DNA of 64,000 bases from Thiorhodovibrio winogradskyi (GTDB lineage: Bacteria > Pseudomonadota > Gammaproteobacteria > Chromatiales > Chromatiaceae). The notes under the pieces are model-generated. The model saw nothing but the letters and a program-made list of their open reading frames with translations, did no database searches and was not told the origin of the DNA. Below are positions 10,203 to 17,536 of this stretch, one piece after another. Position numbers and translations under genes: made by a program. Location of the stretch: positions 682,001 to 746,000 of the forward strand of contig NZ_CP121472.1 of the NCBI RefSeq assembly GCF_036208045.1, read 5' to 3'. Every line of letters starts with the position of its first letter. Position 1 is the first letter of the stretch.

Positions 10203-10490
10203 AGCCTTACGTCCTCAGTGAAGCGGCCGAAGAAGACTTGATCCAGATTTACATCGCAGGCGCGACAGAATTCGGTCTCGACCAAGCCAGGCGCTATCAC
10301 CGAAGGCTGCATCAGGCATGCGAATTTTTTAGCAGAAAACCCTCTTGCCGCGCCAGAGCGGTCAGAGTTGAGTCCTGCGTGCCGCATTCATCCTGCTGGA
10401 TCACATATCGTAATCTACAGGATTCGCAAGCACGACATTTACATCCTGCGCGTGCGTCATAGGCGAGAGGACTGGACAAATCCTGGTTGA
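10199..10490 (+). pseudogene. parE: parE toxin, frameshifted in a T6 run
   Basis: The GTG start overlaps the parD stop. The first ~44 residues (KPYVLSEAAEEDLIQIY...) are ParE-like. The frame is then lost at the six-T run 10325-10330. Removing one T restores a full toxin C-terminus reading CRIHPAGSHIVIYRI, then IYILRVRHRREDW, ending at the TGA at 10488-10490; this matches the conserved ParE end. The restored length would be 96 aa. As written, translation gives a chimeric 87-aa product without the conserved tail. It could be a true inactivation, programmed slippage at the T-run, or a sequencing error in a homopolymer. Confidence 0.85.
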
Positions 10491-10630
10491 TCTTTATTTA
10501 TTCAGTGCGTCCCCGACTTTTCTGTTAAGCCTATCCCGCTCGAAAAGACGGAAGTACCTTGGTAAGTTTGAATTTCATTCACTTACCTGGAATTAAATTG
10601 ACCCTGGTACCTTTTATTCTGTTAGGCCAA
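10491..10630. other. Short intergenic region with nested stem-loop and integron half-site
   Basis: Two nested inverted repeats are visible: GTACC 10554-10558 with GGTAC 10606-10610, and GGTAAGT 10561-10567 with ACTTACC 10581-10587. AATTAAATTGACCC at 10591-10604 belongs to the AATTAA/GGGTC repeat family seen elsewhere in the window. GTTAGGC at 10621-10627, just after the toxin stop, reads GCCTAAC in the toxin's direction and so fits the first core half-site (RYYYAAC) of an attC. No gene is seen. Confidence 0.5.
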
Positions 10631-10885
10631 TTAACCATTGATTAATTGATCATATTCTTGGTGAGTTCCTATCCAAACCCAAACGTACCCTTTATCGTCC
10701 TCCATAGCCAGCGCACGATGATTGCCTCCAACACGAGCCGACCACAATTTGCCGACCTTTTTGAAACGCAAGGATGGATGGCGTGAGTTTTCTTTTAGTA
10801 ATTCATAATTCTTTCGTGCGAGTTTCTGCACTTGTTCCGGCAAAGCATAAAAGCAAGCCCAGAATCGCGCAGTAGTTTTGTGCAT
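10631..10885 (-). CDS. RelE/ParE-superfamily toxin
   Basis: 84 aa from ATG 10885 (a TTG one codon upstream is less likely). The protein has the small toxin pattern: LPEQVQKLARKNYELLKEN, then SLRFKKVGKLWSARVG, then ending in VWVWIGTHQEYDQLI. It starts at TGATG, where the antitoxin stop and toxin start share one base. It probably acts as a ribosome-dependent RNase or gyrase poison; the sequence does not decide which. AT content is visibly higher than in neighbouring genes, which fits acquisition by transfer. Confidence 0.82.
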   Translation of the reverse strand: MHKTTARFWACFYALPEQVQKLARKNYELLKENSRHPSLRFKKVGKLWSARVGGNHRALAMEDDKGYVWVWIGTHQEYDQLING

Positions 10886-11085
10886 CAAAGTTGACCAAGC
10901 TTTCCTTTTGCTTTTTCTTCTAATGCCTCATCTATAAGAAAATCCAATTTTCCTGCGGCAGAGTCTCTTTCTATTTCCTCGTCCCATGCATCCCAATCAT
11001 GCTCCGAGAACCATTGCCAGAGTTTCATGTATTCACAATGAGGCAGTGCTTCTATTTCTGTTTTGATTTTATCTAATGTCTGCAT
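10885..11085 (-). CDS. Antitoxin of RelE/ParE-type pair
   Basis: 66-aa acidic protein with MQTLDKIKTEIEALPHCEYMKLWQWF at the N-terminus and an acidic C-terminus. It precedes and overlaps the toxin gene by one base. A GAGG Shine-Dalgarno lies 6 nt before the ATG. No DNA-binding fold is obvious, as is common in short antitoxins of this type. The start lies 16 nt from the end of an attC-like site, the spacing expected for a gene at the head of an integron cassette. Confidence 0.75.
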   Translation of the reverse strand: MQTLDKIKTEIEALPHCEYMKLWQWFSEHDWDAWDEEIERDSAAGKLDFLIDEALEEKAKGKLGQL

Positions 11086-11101
11086 AAAAGAGCCTCTTTA
11101 A

Positions 11102-11185
11102 GCCTAACGCCAGCCCCAGCCACCGCGAGCGTAGCGAGTGGTCGGACTGAAGGCCAACTTTAGGCGGTTGATTCGGCGTTGTCTC
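11102..11185 (-). other. attC-like integron recombination site
   Basis: Read on the minus strand, this ~84-nt element starts ACAACGCCG and ends GGCGTTAGGC. It has outer arms AACGCC/GGCGTT, a perfect GTTRRRY core (GTTAGGC, 11108-11102), and an internal imperfect hairpin with CCACTCGC and GCGGTGG. Size and layout fit an attC site. It lies immediately upstream of the antitoxin start, where the attC of a preceding cassette would sit. The left core (ACAAC) is degenerate. No integrase is present in the window. Confidence 0.45.
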
Positions 11186-11209
11186 ACTGCCCGAAAACAA
11201 TTTCATCCA

Positions 11210-11255
11210 GACCCCTTTTAATTCGACCCCTTTTAATTCAGACCCCTTTTAATTC
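11210..11255. repeat. Three tandem copies of GACCCCTTTTAATTC
   Basis: Copies lie at 11210-11224, 11225-11239 and 11241-11255 (one extra A before the third). The reverse complement, GAATTAAAAGGGGTC, resembles the GGGTC-type scars at 10591-10604, 12893-12960, 27693-27730 and 28979-29005. The array sits between the toxin-antitoxin cassette and the broken repeat-protein gene. An open frame crossing it (11179-11391) has no credible protein character. Confidence 0.85.
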
Positions 11256-11410
11256 TAATGAGGGAGGGCTGGTTGTCAGCGCCATGCCTCGGCTATTTAG
11301 GCACCACCAAACGAAAGGGGCGGAAACAGATAAGCCGCGACTAAAGGAATGGCAACCTGCTCTCTACTCTACCCTTTGGTTAACGTTTTGAATTCCACCT
11401 GCGCTTAGGA

Positions 11411-12603
11411 TCAGAAAAACCAGTCGTCTCCCACCTGATATAGCGTATCCACATAGGTCGCCTGACTGCGATTTTCCGTGCTATCGGCAAAAAAGATTAG
11501 AACCTCTTCTCGAGAAAGCCCTTGCTGCGCCATCGCCTCTTCCCACCAAGAAAAACCCGCCGTGTCGGGCTGTCTGCCCAGAAGATATCGTACATTACGG
11601 TGAGGAACCTTTGCGACGTCATTATATCGTCGTCGCCATAGCGGTTTGTGAATTCCGACGAATCAAGAAAAGCACCAGCGATTATACCGAGCGACATGCC
11701 GTTCGCATGCTGATCGATCCAGAAATTCAAGCCACCTACATCCGGAACTCTCCCTAGACCCGCACCATAGAGCAGCGCGATATTTGTTGCCTCCGACTGC
11801 CCGATTTCATTACCTGGATTGCTACCGCCGCTTCTGGTGGGTGCAGCAATGCTCAGGTTATATGATGAAGCGATATTACCTTGTGGATCAACTCTGACGG
11901 TATATGTCTCATCAGCATTGACACTGTAGGTTATCGTCTTGCTCTCGCCTCTGCTAGTCGATTCTACGACTTCAATTCCGTTGCTGTCATACAAACGGAA
12001 ATAAAACTCTCCAGAAGCAGTTAAATTTAATTCCGAAAGGTCGATTGTGACTGTGCCATCCCCTGATGATGTAAAACGGTAGTAGTCATCGTCGCCGATG
12101 GTATGACCGGTGACACTAGCTTCGCCATTACTATCAAGGGTTACAAGTTCGGCGGAGCTGATGCCATCTCCGGCATCACCGATATTTACTCCGTTGACGT
12201 AGTCGTCGGCATCACGAATGCTAAGGTTATAGTTTGTGGAGGCAAAATCGACTGGATCAACCTTGACAAAAAAGGTCTCGCCAGCATTAAGATTGTATGT
12301 TAGGTACGGTCCATAAGAAAAAATACCAAGCTCTTTTTCTAAGTAATCTCCGTTGCTGTCATAAGACCTTAAATAGACAGATGGAAGTGGTATGCTGGAA
12401 CCGACGAGGCCCTCTAAATCTGTCAGTTCAATTGAGACAGTTCCGCTCCGTTGTGATGTGAAACGGTATGTATCATTATCCCCGGCGATATGACCGGTAA
12501 TGGTCGCTTCGTTATTACTATCAAGAGTTACCGGTTCGGCGGAGCTGACGCTTTCTCCGGCATCACCGATATTTACTCCGTTGACGTAGTCGTGTGTTGT
12601 CAT
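11411..12603 (-). pseudogene. Secreted-type repeat protein with DUF4214 domains, frameshifted
   Basis: From ATG 12603 (AGGTGA 6 nt upstream) the protein has two ~129-residue repeats beginning DYVNGVNIGDAG, each a PPC-like beta domain ending in a YNLSI strand. A DUF4214 unit follows (LLYGAGLGRVPDVGGLNFW ... AFLDSSEF). The frame is lost near 11580. A -1 shift there restores a second DUF4214 unit (LLGRQPDTAGFSWWEEAM) and a natural end QVGDDWFF at TGA 11413-11411. The total length of 1193 nt is one base short of a whole frame. DUF4214 proteins are often exported by type I systems; no signal peptide or RTX nonapeptides are seen here. As written the product is 368 aa with an aberrant basic tail. 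Confidence 0.8.
12167..12593. repeat. Two identical 40-bp blocks, 387 bp apart, within the repeat protein
   Basis: The 40 bp at 12167-12206 and at 12554-12593 are identical and encode the DYVNGVNIGDAG start of each protein repeat. The spacing of 387 bp equals 129 codons. Such exact identity between otherwise diverged repeats suggests recent gene conversion or duplication. Confidence 0.85.
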
Positions 12604-12654
12604 TTTCTTTCACCTACATGTTGGTTTGATACAGAGAGTTTTATCGCCACATCA

Positions 12655-12881
12655 CGGTAGGACGGCCAGTTACCCGGCCGCCCCGTACAGATCACGGCGT
12701 GCGGAATTACCGCACCGGGCTCCTCGAAGTGATTCGCTTCGCACGCGGAAACCGTGCAGACTAATCAGAAGCTGTGGAAGATTCGTGGTCGCTCAAGCTT
12801 GAACACCTTGATCAGTTCGGCAAAGCCCTTCCAGTTGTAGCTCCGCCGCTGGCTGCTACGATTCATCTCCCGGTAGAGAAA
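12655..12881 (-). mobile_element. 3' end of a group II intron: maturase C-terminus plus domains V-VI
   Basis: On the minus strand, 12881-12765 encodes FLYREMNRSSQRRSYNW ... VFKLERPRIFHSF and a stop, the characteristic C-terminus of group II intron reverse transcriptase/maturases. It is followed by an RNA hairpin at 12722-12690 that starts GAGCC, with arms GTGCGG/CCGCAC and loop TAAT, matching intron domain V. Another hairpin at about 12689-12658 (GGCCGGGTAACTGGCC) fits domain VI. A TGA and unrelated sequence precede the maturase fragment, so the intron is 5'-truncated and dead. It ends about 50 nt before the start codon of the repeat-protein gene. Confidence 0.8.
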
Positions 12882-13150
12882 TCAAAGGAGAAATTAAAGG
12901 GGCCTGGCTCGATTTGTTTTCTATAGATTTAAACCAAACAGGGAACAGACCAACTCAGATTTCATAGACTACTTATTTCGTTAAGGTCCGTATGCCAACA
13001 AACTCATTCTGCGCTTGTAATGCACGCGATAGTGGGTGGAGTTGTGTGAGAGCTTAGTAATTTCTGCAGATTGGATCTGGCGTTTTTTATCAACTCTCAA
13101 ACTCAAAGGCTTGAATCTATTAGCGAACACATCGGTGCAGAGCTTTGGTA
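12882..13150. other. Intergenic region without recognisable gene
   Basis: AT-richer stretch between the intron remnant and the next toxin gene. It contains AATTAAAGGGGCCTGG (12893-12908) and, further right, AACAGGGAACAGACCA (12939-12954), both resembling the GGGTC-scar context near 27740. No protein-coding character or RNA gene is seen. An open frame starting at 13036 runs into the antisense of the toxin gene and looks spurious. Confidence 0.4.
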
Positions 13151-13447
13151 TCATTGCTTTTCGATATTACCTGCCTTCAAATCGCGACGTTTATGCACCA
13201 CGGCTAAGACAAATATCCCTTCTTCCTTAATCTTGTAAATAATCCGGTAAGAGTAAAGGGAGAGTTCTCTGACCGTATCCTCATTAAGCTCCGTTACCTT
13301 CTTTCCAGCCCTGGGCACCCGTTCCAAAATATCGGTCTTCTCCCGAATATCCTGGACGACCTTTTTTGCATAGAAGCGGGAATCATGAGCGATGAAATCA
13401 TGGATTGAACGCAAATCTGCCCTGGCCGGTTGCGACCAAACTACCAC
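13151..13447 (-). CDS. RelE/ParE-family toxin
   Basis: 98 aa. MVVWSQPARADLRSIHDFIAHDSRFYAKK is the N-terminal helix pair of ParE/RelE toxins. VRELSLYSYRIIYKIKEEGIFVLAVVHKRRDL is the conserved strand block with the basic end typical of the family. It overlaps the antitoxin gene by 7 nt. It is the third toxin-antitoxin locus in this region, convergent with no partner to the left. Confidence 0.9.
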   Translation of the reverse strand: MVVWSQPARADLRSIHDFIAHDSRFYAKKVVQDIREKTDILERVPRAGKKVTELNEDTVRELSLYSYRIIYKIKEEGIFVLAVVHKRRDLKAGNIEKQ

Positions 13448-13620
13448 GATTCGATTTCCCGCTTCAGCTCATCACTGGTGACGATCTGACGCTGTTCCAC
13501 GGCATCCTGGCCCTTGCGGATTTTGTCCAGCACATAAAGCCGGTACATGATTTCATCCATGTCGGCGTCCTCTGGTAACTGGCCAATGGTGCTGAGTGCT
13601 TCCTGTTTTGCGGCTTGCAT
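13441..13620 (-). CDS. Antitoxin paired with RelE/ParE toxin
   Basis: 59 aa from ATG 13620 (MQAAKQEALSTIGQLPEDADMDEIMYRLYVLDKI); the frame is open to 13650. The PEDADMDEIMYRLYVLDKIRKG segment is common to a family of short antitoxins found with ParE-like toxins. The downstream start is preferred because a GGCGG/GGAA-rich stretch precedes it and the extra upstream residues are basic and unlike the family. It overlaps the toxin start, as usual in such pairs. Confidence 0.82.
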   Translation of the reverse strand: MQAAKQEALSTIGQLPEDADMDEIMYRLYVLDKIRKGQDAVEQRQIVTSDELKREIESW

Positions 13621-13739
13621 GGTGAATTTCCGCCGGTAATCGTGTATCAAGAATCGAGGACAGACAATGTTAGGCTTGGCGAGCAGGGGGATTGAGAATG
13701 ACGCGCTCCTCGATCATGTTCAGCGGCTTCGCTCCCAAT

Positions 13740-14354
13740 TTACCCCACGATAAACCCGCACAGCATTCCCCGCTCAAGCCACGTGTGCTGCCGCCACTTT
13801 CTATCTTCCGCCGCGTGCGCTTGTTCATCCGCCCGCTGGCTTAACAATGCCCCCAACCGCGCCAGCGCCAGCCGCCGATTCGTGTGCTGGGAGCGCTCTT
13901 TCTGTGCCAGCACGCTGAGTCCGGTCGGCCGATGGGTGATCCGCACGGCGCTCTCTGTGCGATTGACATGCTGGCCGCCGGGGCCGGACGCGCACTGGGT
14001 TTCGATGCGCAGGTCGTGCTCGCGCCAAGTATAGACCACCGGTTCCGTGAATGCCAAGATACGGACAAACCAGTTCTTGCGCTTGTGATTTGGGCGATAG
14101 GGGCTGGCGCCGATCCATTGGATGGTGCCGAGCCAATCGGCGACGCGCGCCCGAACGTCGGGGCCGCTGACGCGCAGCAGCACCGAGCGCGCGTCGCCGG
14201 CGTGCTGGCCGGGGGTGCGGTCGATCTCCTCGACAGCGAGACCGCGGTCGGTCAGCTCGGCGGTCTGACGCGGGGCGAGCTGGCCGACCACCCATTCGCA
14301 CTCGTCGGGATAGCGACCGGCGGAAAGTTGCAGCCAGAGCCTTGGGGTGCTCAT
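13740..14354 (-). CDS. prfH: Peptide chain release factor homologue PrfH
   Basis: 204 aa. [20 protein letters not shown] contains the GGQ motif (residues 126-128) that triggers peptidyl-tRNA hydrolysis. The stop-codon-reading domain 2 of RF1/RF2 is replaced by a shorter N-terminal half, which defines RF-H. The start overlaps the rtcB stop (ATGA). RtcB-PrfH pairs are known to act together on ribosomes damaged in the decoding centre: PrfH frees the stalled peptide and RtcB reseals the cut 16S rRNA. It is the last gene of a three-gene coupled operon. Confidence 0.93.
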   Translation of the reverse strand: MSTPRLWLQLSAGRYPDECEWVVGQLAPRQTAELTDRGLAVEEIDRTPGQHAGDARSVLLRVSGPDVRARVADWLGTIQWIGASPYRPNHKRKNWFVRILAFTEPVVYTWREHDLRIETQCASGPGGQHVNRTESAVRITHRPTGLSVLAQKERSQHTNRRLALARLGALLSQRADEQAHAAEDRKWRQHTWLERGMLCGFIVG

Positions 14355-15760
14355 CGCCGGGCCTGTTTGAATTTGCGCTTGGATTTGGGCTCGGAATTTG
14401 GCTTGGACTTGCCAGCGCCGCGCGCTTTGCTCGGCCCTTTGATCGCTCCGGCGCGATCAGCACGTCGCACCTTGTAGGTCAGCACCGGTCGCAGGGTGGC
14501 GATGATCTGGCAGAGTCCGGCCGCGACCAGGTCGGCGACCACTTGTTCGATGCCTTTATAGGCTTCCGGGGCTTCGTCATAGAGCAGTTCCTTGTCGTCG
14601 CAGATGACCTGGCTGTCGAGCGCGGTGGTGCGCAGATCCTCGGGACGCTGGCGGGCGCTAAGACGCGGGCGGGCGTCGCCGCGTTTCCATTTGCGCCCAG
14701 CGCCATGGGCGAGGGAGCGCAGACTGGTGTCGGTCGTGGTGCTGGTTTCGTGCCCGGACTGGATCAGGGGCTTGACCAGATAGGACAGGGTGCCGCGCGA
14801 GCCGGGGATGACCACGGGGCCGCGATCAGCCGGGGCGGCGCCTTTGCGATGCAGCCGGAGGGTCTCGCCGGCCCAGTCAGTGGGTTCGACCAGGTTGTGC
14901 CAGACATCGAGCCGTCGCTCGCCGTCGGCGTTGAGGGCGTCGAGCAGGCGCCGGGCGATGAGCCGACGATTGGCTTCGGCCCAGTGGATGGCTTGGTCGT
15001 GCGCCTGGAGGTAGTCGCGCGCGGCGGGGGAATCCGGCGCCAGGCCCTGATGGCCGTGCGCGTCGATCACGGCGCGCAGCTCGGCTTCGCCAAGACCGCG
15101 CGAGCCGCTGTGGACTAGGAGCAGGAGATGATCGGAGTCAAGATTCAGCGCGGCGACGGCGTCTGGATCCAATACCTCGGCCAGCGTCTGCAATTCGGCG
15201 AAATGATTGCCGCCGCCGATGGTGCCAAGTGAGGCATCGAAATCCGTTGGCACCAAGCCCTGCTCGGCGCGCCAGTGCGCGAGGTCGCCGCTCCAGGGGC
15301 CTTCGAGATCGGTCAAGCGCTCGCTGGCGCGGGCGGGCTTGAACTTGCGCATCGCCAGATCGGTCTGCCACAGCCCCATGCCGCAGCCGATGTCGTTGCC
15401 GACCAGGGCGGGATAAATCCTGTCCGCCAGAAAAGCCGCGCCAATGGGATAACCCTTGCCGGGGTGCAGGTCGGGCAGACCGACAGCGGCGCGCATGCCG
15501 GGCAATGCGGCGGTGTGCTCCAGTTGGCGCAGCGCCTCGCCTTCGATCCAGGTGTCCGGGGAGGCGATGAGGTTGACCTGTGATGTGGCCGGACTTGGAT
15601 GGCCGTTTTGCCCGTTCATCCGGGCGCGCCGCGCAATTGCCTCGGGGGTCAAGGCGTCTGTGTCTTCGATAGGCAGGGTCGCTTGCGCAAGCGGTCGCTG
15701 GCGCGCGCGGACCCGGTCTTCCTCTGTCATGCCGAGCTGTCTGTTACGCATCCGGTTCAC
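14351..15760 (-). CDS. rtcB: RtcB-family RNA ligase paired with PrfH (RtcB2 type)
   Basis: 469 aa. GTP/Mn-dependent ligase that joins 3'-phosphate or 2',3'-cyclic phosphate ends to 5'-OH RNA. Seen: [10 protein letters not shown] with the metal-binding Asp and Cys, [26 protein letters not shown], and [10 protein letters not shown] carrying the His that becomes guanylylated. The last motif has KWKR where canonical RtcB (including the second copy in this window) has RMSR. A lysine/arginine-rich tail of ~40 residues ([19 protein letters not shown]) is likely an RNA or ribosome contact. Coupled by ATGA overlaps to the upstream FtsZ-like gene and the downstream prfH. Confidence 0.93.
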   Translation of the reverse strand: MNRMRNRQLGMTEEDRVRARQRPLAQATLPIEDTDALTPEAIARRARMNGQNGHPSPATSQVNLIASPDTWIEGEALRQLEHTAALPGMRAAVGLPDLHPGKGYPIGAAFLADRIYPALVGNDIGCGMGLWQTDLAMRKFKPARASERLTDLEGPWSGDLAHWRAEQGLVPTDFDASLGTIGGGNHFAELQTLAEVLDPDAVAALNLDSDHLLLLVHSGSRGLGEAELRAVIDAHGHQGLAPDSPAARDYLQAHDQAIHWAEANRRLIARRLLDALNADGERRLDVWHNLVEPTDWAGETLRLHRKGAAPADRGPVVIPGSRGTLSYLVKPLIQSGHETSTTTDTSLRSLAHGAGRKWKRGDARPRLSARQRPEDLRTTALDSQVICDDKELLYDEAPEAYKGIEQVVADLVAAGLCQIIATLRPVLTYKVRRADRAGAIKGPSKARGAGKSKPNSEPKSKRKFKQARR

Positions 15761-16692
15761 CCCGTCACACCCAGCACCCGCCGGTCGCGCGGCCAGTCCT
15801 CATGCAAGAAGCCGCTCGCGACCAGCCGGGCTTCATCGCGCACTGGCAAGCGCATCTCCAGCTCGTCCATCAGGTCGAAGAATTCATGGATGCTCAGCCC
15901 CTTGCCGGCATGCACGAAGGCGAGCAAGTCTCCGGGGGGATGCACCAGTCCGCGCTGCCGCAACCGCTGCAACGCGCGCTCGCGCTGATCGGGGCGATGC
16001 CACAGGGTGGCAGCGGTACGAAATTGTTTCGTGCGCTTCAAACACTCGCGAATGTCGCCCGGGTCGTAACCGATAGGAGTGCGGGATAACAGCAGCGTGC
16101 CGTCGATGAGCAGTTGGATCGCCAGCCGCTGGGCGGCGGCCATGCCGGGCGCTGGCTCGATAACGGCATCAAAGGCGCTGTCCAACGCGGCTTGTTCCGT
16201 TGCGTTCCAGGGCATTGAGGCGAGGTGTCTTGGACGGTTGATCACCACCGCGACGCAGTAGACGCATTCCGGCGGTCGCCAGCCTGGGGCATGCCGGGCT
16301 AGGTCAGCAACGGCCTGCGGATCACTGGCATCGATCACCACCACGACGTAGTCGCCCGGCGCGACCTGAGCGTGCAGCCAATGGGTAACGGCCCGGGGCT
16401 CCTGTGCCGACTGCGCCATCAGCTCGACTTGGTCGACATCGGTGCGACGCTTCAGGGTTTGGATAAAGGGGCTCGCACCGGCACCAAGGCCGATACAGCA
16501 GGATCGCGAGGGAGGGAACAGGGCCGTCATGACAAAGCCGCCGCCGGCTTCTTCAGAACGGGTCGCCGTCGAGTGCGGCTCGAACGGCCGCAACAGGGTT
16601 GTGAACTTGTTGCTCGCGGCCCCTACGCCAGCGCCACCCAGCGGCCAGAGCAGGCCAGACCCGAGTGCTTGCAGCCATTGACGGCGATTCAT
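15757..16692 (-). CDS. Divergent FtsZ/tubulin-like protein with Tat-type N-terminus
   Basis: 311 aa, first gene of the rtcB-prfH operon, with a strong GGGAGG Shine-Dalgarno. The N-terminus MNRRQWLQALGSGLLWPLGG resembles a twin-arginine signal, though the hydrophobic part is short. The rest looks to me like a degenerate FtsZ fold: CCIGLGAGASPFIQTLKR (compare FtsZ IGVGGGGGNAV), VVVVIDASDP, then LLIDGTLLLSRTPIGYDPGD in the place of FtsZ ITRPGLINVDFADV, and GDLLAFVHAGKGLSIHEFF in the place of the FtsZ C-terminal NITGG.DL...E region. The FtsZ GTP signature GGGTGTG is not seen. The family assignment is inference from pattern; otherwise it is a hypothetical protein. Its coupling to RtcB suggests a role in the same RNA-repair pathway. 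Confidence 0.55.
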   Translation of the reverse strand: MNRRQWLQALGSGLLWPLGGAGVGAASNKFTTLLRPFEPHSTATRSEEAGGGFVMTALFPPSRSCCIGLGAGASPFIQTLKRRTDVDQVELMAQSAQEPRAVTHWLHAQVAPGDYVVVVIDASDPQAVADLARHAPGWRPPECVYCVAVVINRPRHLASMPWNATEQAALDSAFDAVIEPAPGMAAAQRLAIQLLIDGTLLLSRTPIGYDPGDIRECLKRTKQFRTAATLWHRPDQRERALQRLRQRGLVHPPGDLLAFVHAGKGLSIHEFFDLMDELEMRLPVRDEARLVASGFLHEDWPRDRRVLGVTG

Positions 16693-16729
16693 CCTGCCTC
16701 CCTCCCGTGCATTGTGTTTTCCGCCGACA

Positions 16730-16782
16730 GAGTCGTCGACTCGGCTTCAGTCTAGCTGGACGTTGCGACTGAGTTTGTCGCA
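16730..16782. promoter_or_regulatory. Two inverted repeats upstream of the FtsZ-like/rtcB/prfH operon
   Basis: GAGTCGTCGACTC at 16730-16742 is a perfect palindrome around one base. TGCGAC (16764-16769) and GTCGCA (16777-16782) form a second inverted repeat with 7-nt spacing. Both lie 38-90 nt upstream of the start codon at 16692 and could be operators. No sigma-54 promoter (GG-N10-GC) of the kind used by RtcR-controlled rtcB genes was recognised. Confidence 0.45.
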
Positions 16783-16905
16783 CGTCGGTCGCCATCACCG
16801 ACCAGTCAGACGGTCTTCGTCGTTGCTGGGTGATTTCGCGAGCCAATGAGACAGCCGCTCGGAACGCCGTTGATGATCAATCGACATGGGCTTGGCCTCA
16901 ATCGG

Positions 16906-17307
16906 TCAGAGCCAGTCTTCGCAGCGCAAGCCCGGGACGCGTTCAAACTCCCGGCGATTATTTGTCACCAAAACAGCATTTTCCGCCACCGCGTGGGCTG
17001 CGATCAGCAGATCCATGTTGCCGATCGGCGTGCCGGCGCGTTGCAGCTGAGCGCGCAATTGTCCGTAACAGCGCGCCGCGGCTTCGGTCCACGCCAGCAC
17101 CCTCAGCCGCTGATAGAAATCCTCAATGTCGCTCAGAATCGCGGTGCCGCGGGTTGGATGCAGCGCGGCCCCAAATTGCAACTCGGCAAGGACGATGGTC
17201 GAGATGGCGAGGTTGTCATGTCCGACTTGATCGAAGCGTTCCTTGACGGCGATTGGCCGTTGTCGGATCACGAAGCTACAGGTGTTGGTATCAAGCATCC
17301 AGGTCAT
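16906..17307 (-). CDS. vapC: VapC-family PIN-domain toxin
   Basis: 133 aa. The PIN ribonuclease core shows the acidic residues in MLDTNTCSFVIR (first Asp), LAELQFGAAL (Glu) and GNMDLLIAAHAV (Asp), and ends with LVTNNRREFERVPGL. VapC enzymes cleave tRNA or rRNA. The gene overlaps vapB by 17 nt from ATG 17307, or by 8 nt if ATG 17298 is used; neither has a strong ribosome site, consistent with coupling to vapB. An upstream extension to 17394 is open but unlike the family. Confidence 0.93.
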   Translation of the reverse strand: MTWMLDTNTCSFVIRQRPIAVKERFDQVGHDNLAISTIVLAELQFGAALHPTRGTAILSDIEDFYQRLRVLAWTEAAARCYGQLRAQLQRAGTPIGNMDLLIAAHAVAENAVLVTNNRREFERVPGLRCEDWL

Positions 17308-17536
17308 GGAAGCACGCTCGGTCCTGTGGTGGCTCTTGGGCGCGATCCTGGAGGAAATCCTCGGGGGTTGCGCTGGGCTGGGTGAAAAAATCATCCCACC
17401 CGCTGGACTTCTCGCGCAACACCACCGTGTTTCCGACTTTCTCGATCAGAACCTCGGTGCCTTTCATGCGGAACTCGGCCGGCAGTCGCACGGCCTGGCT
17501 ACGACCATTCTTGAAGAGTTTGGCGGTTGCGGTCAT
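17291..17536 (-). CDS. vapB: VapB-family antitoxin (AbrB/MazE-like)
   Basis: 81 aa. MTATAKLFKNGRSQAVRLPAEFR is the swapped-hairpin AbrB DNA-binding fold of VapB antitoxins. EVLIEKVGNTVVLREKSSGWDDFF continues the family pattern, and the C-terminal third should bind VapC. First gene of the vapBC operon. It is immediately downstream of a 600-bp gene-free region. Confidence 0.93.
   Translation of the reverse strand: MTATAKLFKNGRSQAVRLPAEFRMKGTEVLIEKVGNTVVLREKSSGWDDFFTQPSATPEDFLQDRAQEPPQDRACFHDLDA

Noticed and set aside
11179-11391. Open frame of 70 codons across the GACCCC repeats
   Set aside because: Its repetitive N-terminus comes from the tandem repeats, and the rest has no protein character.
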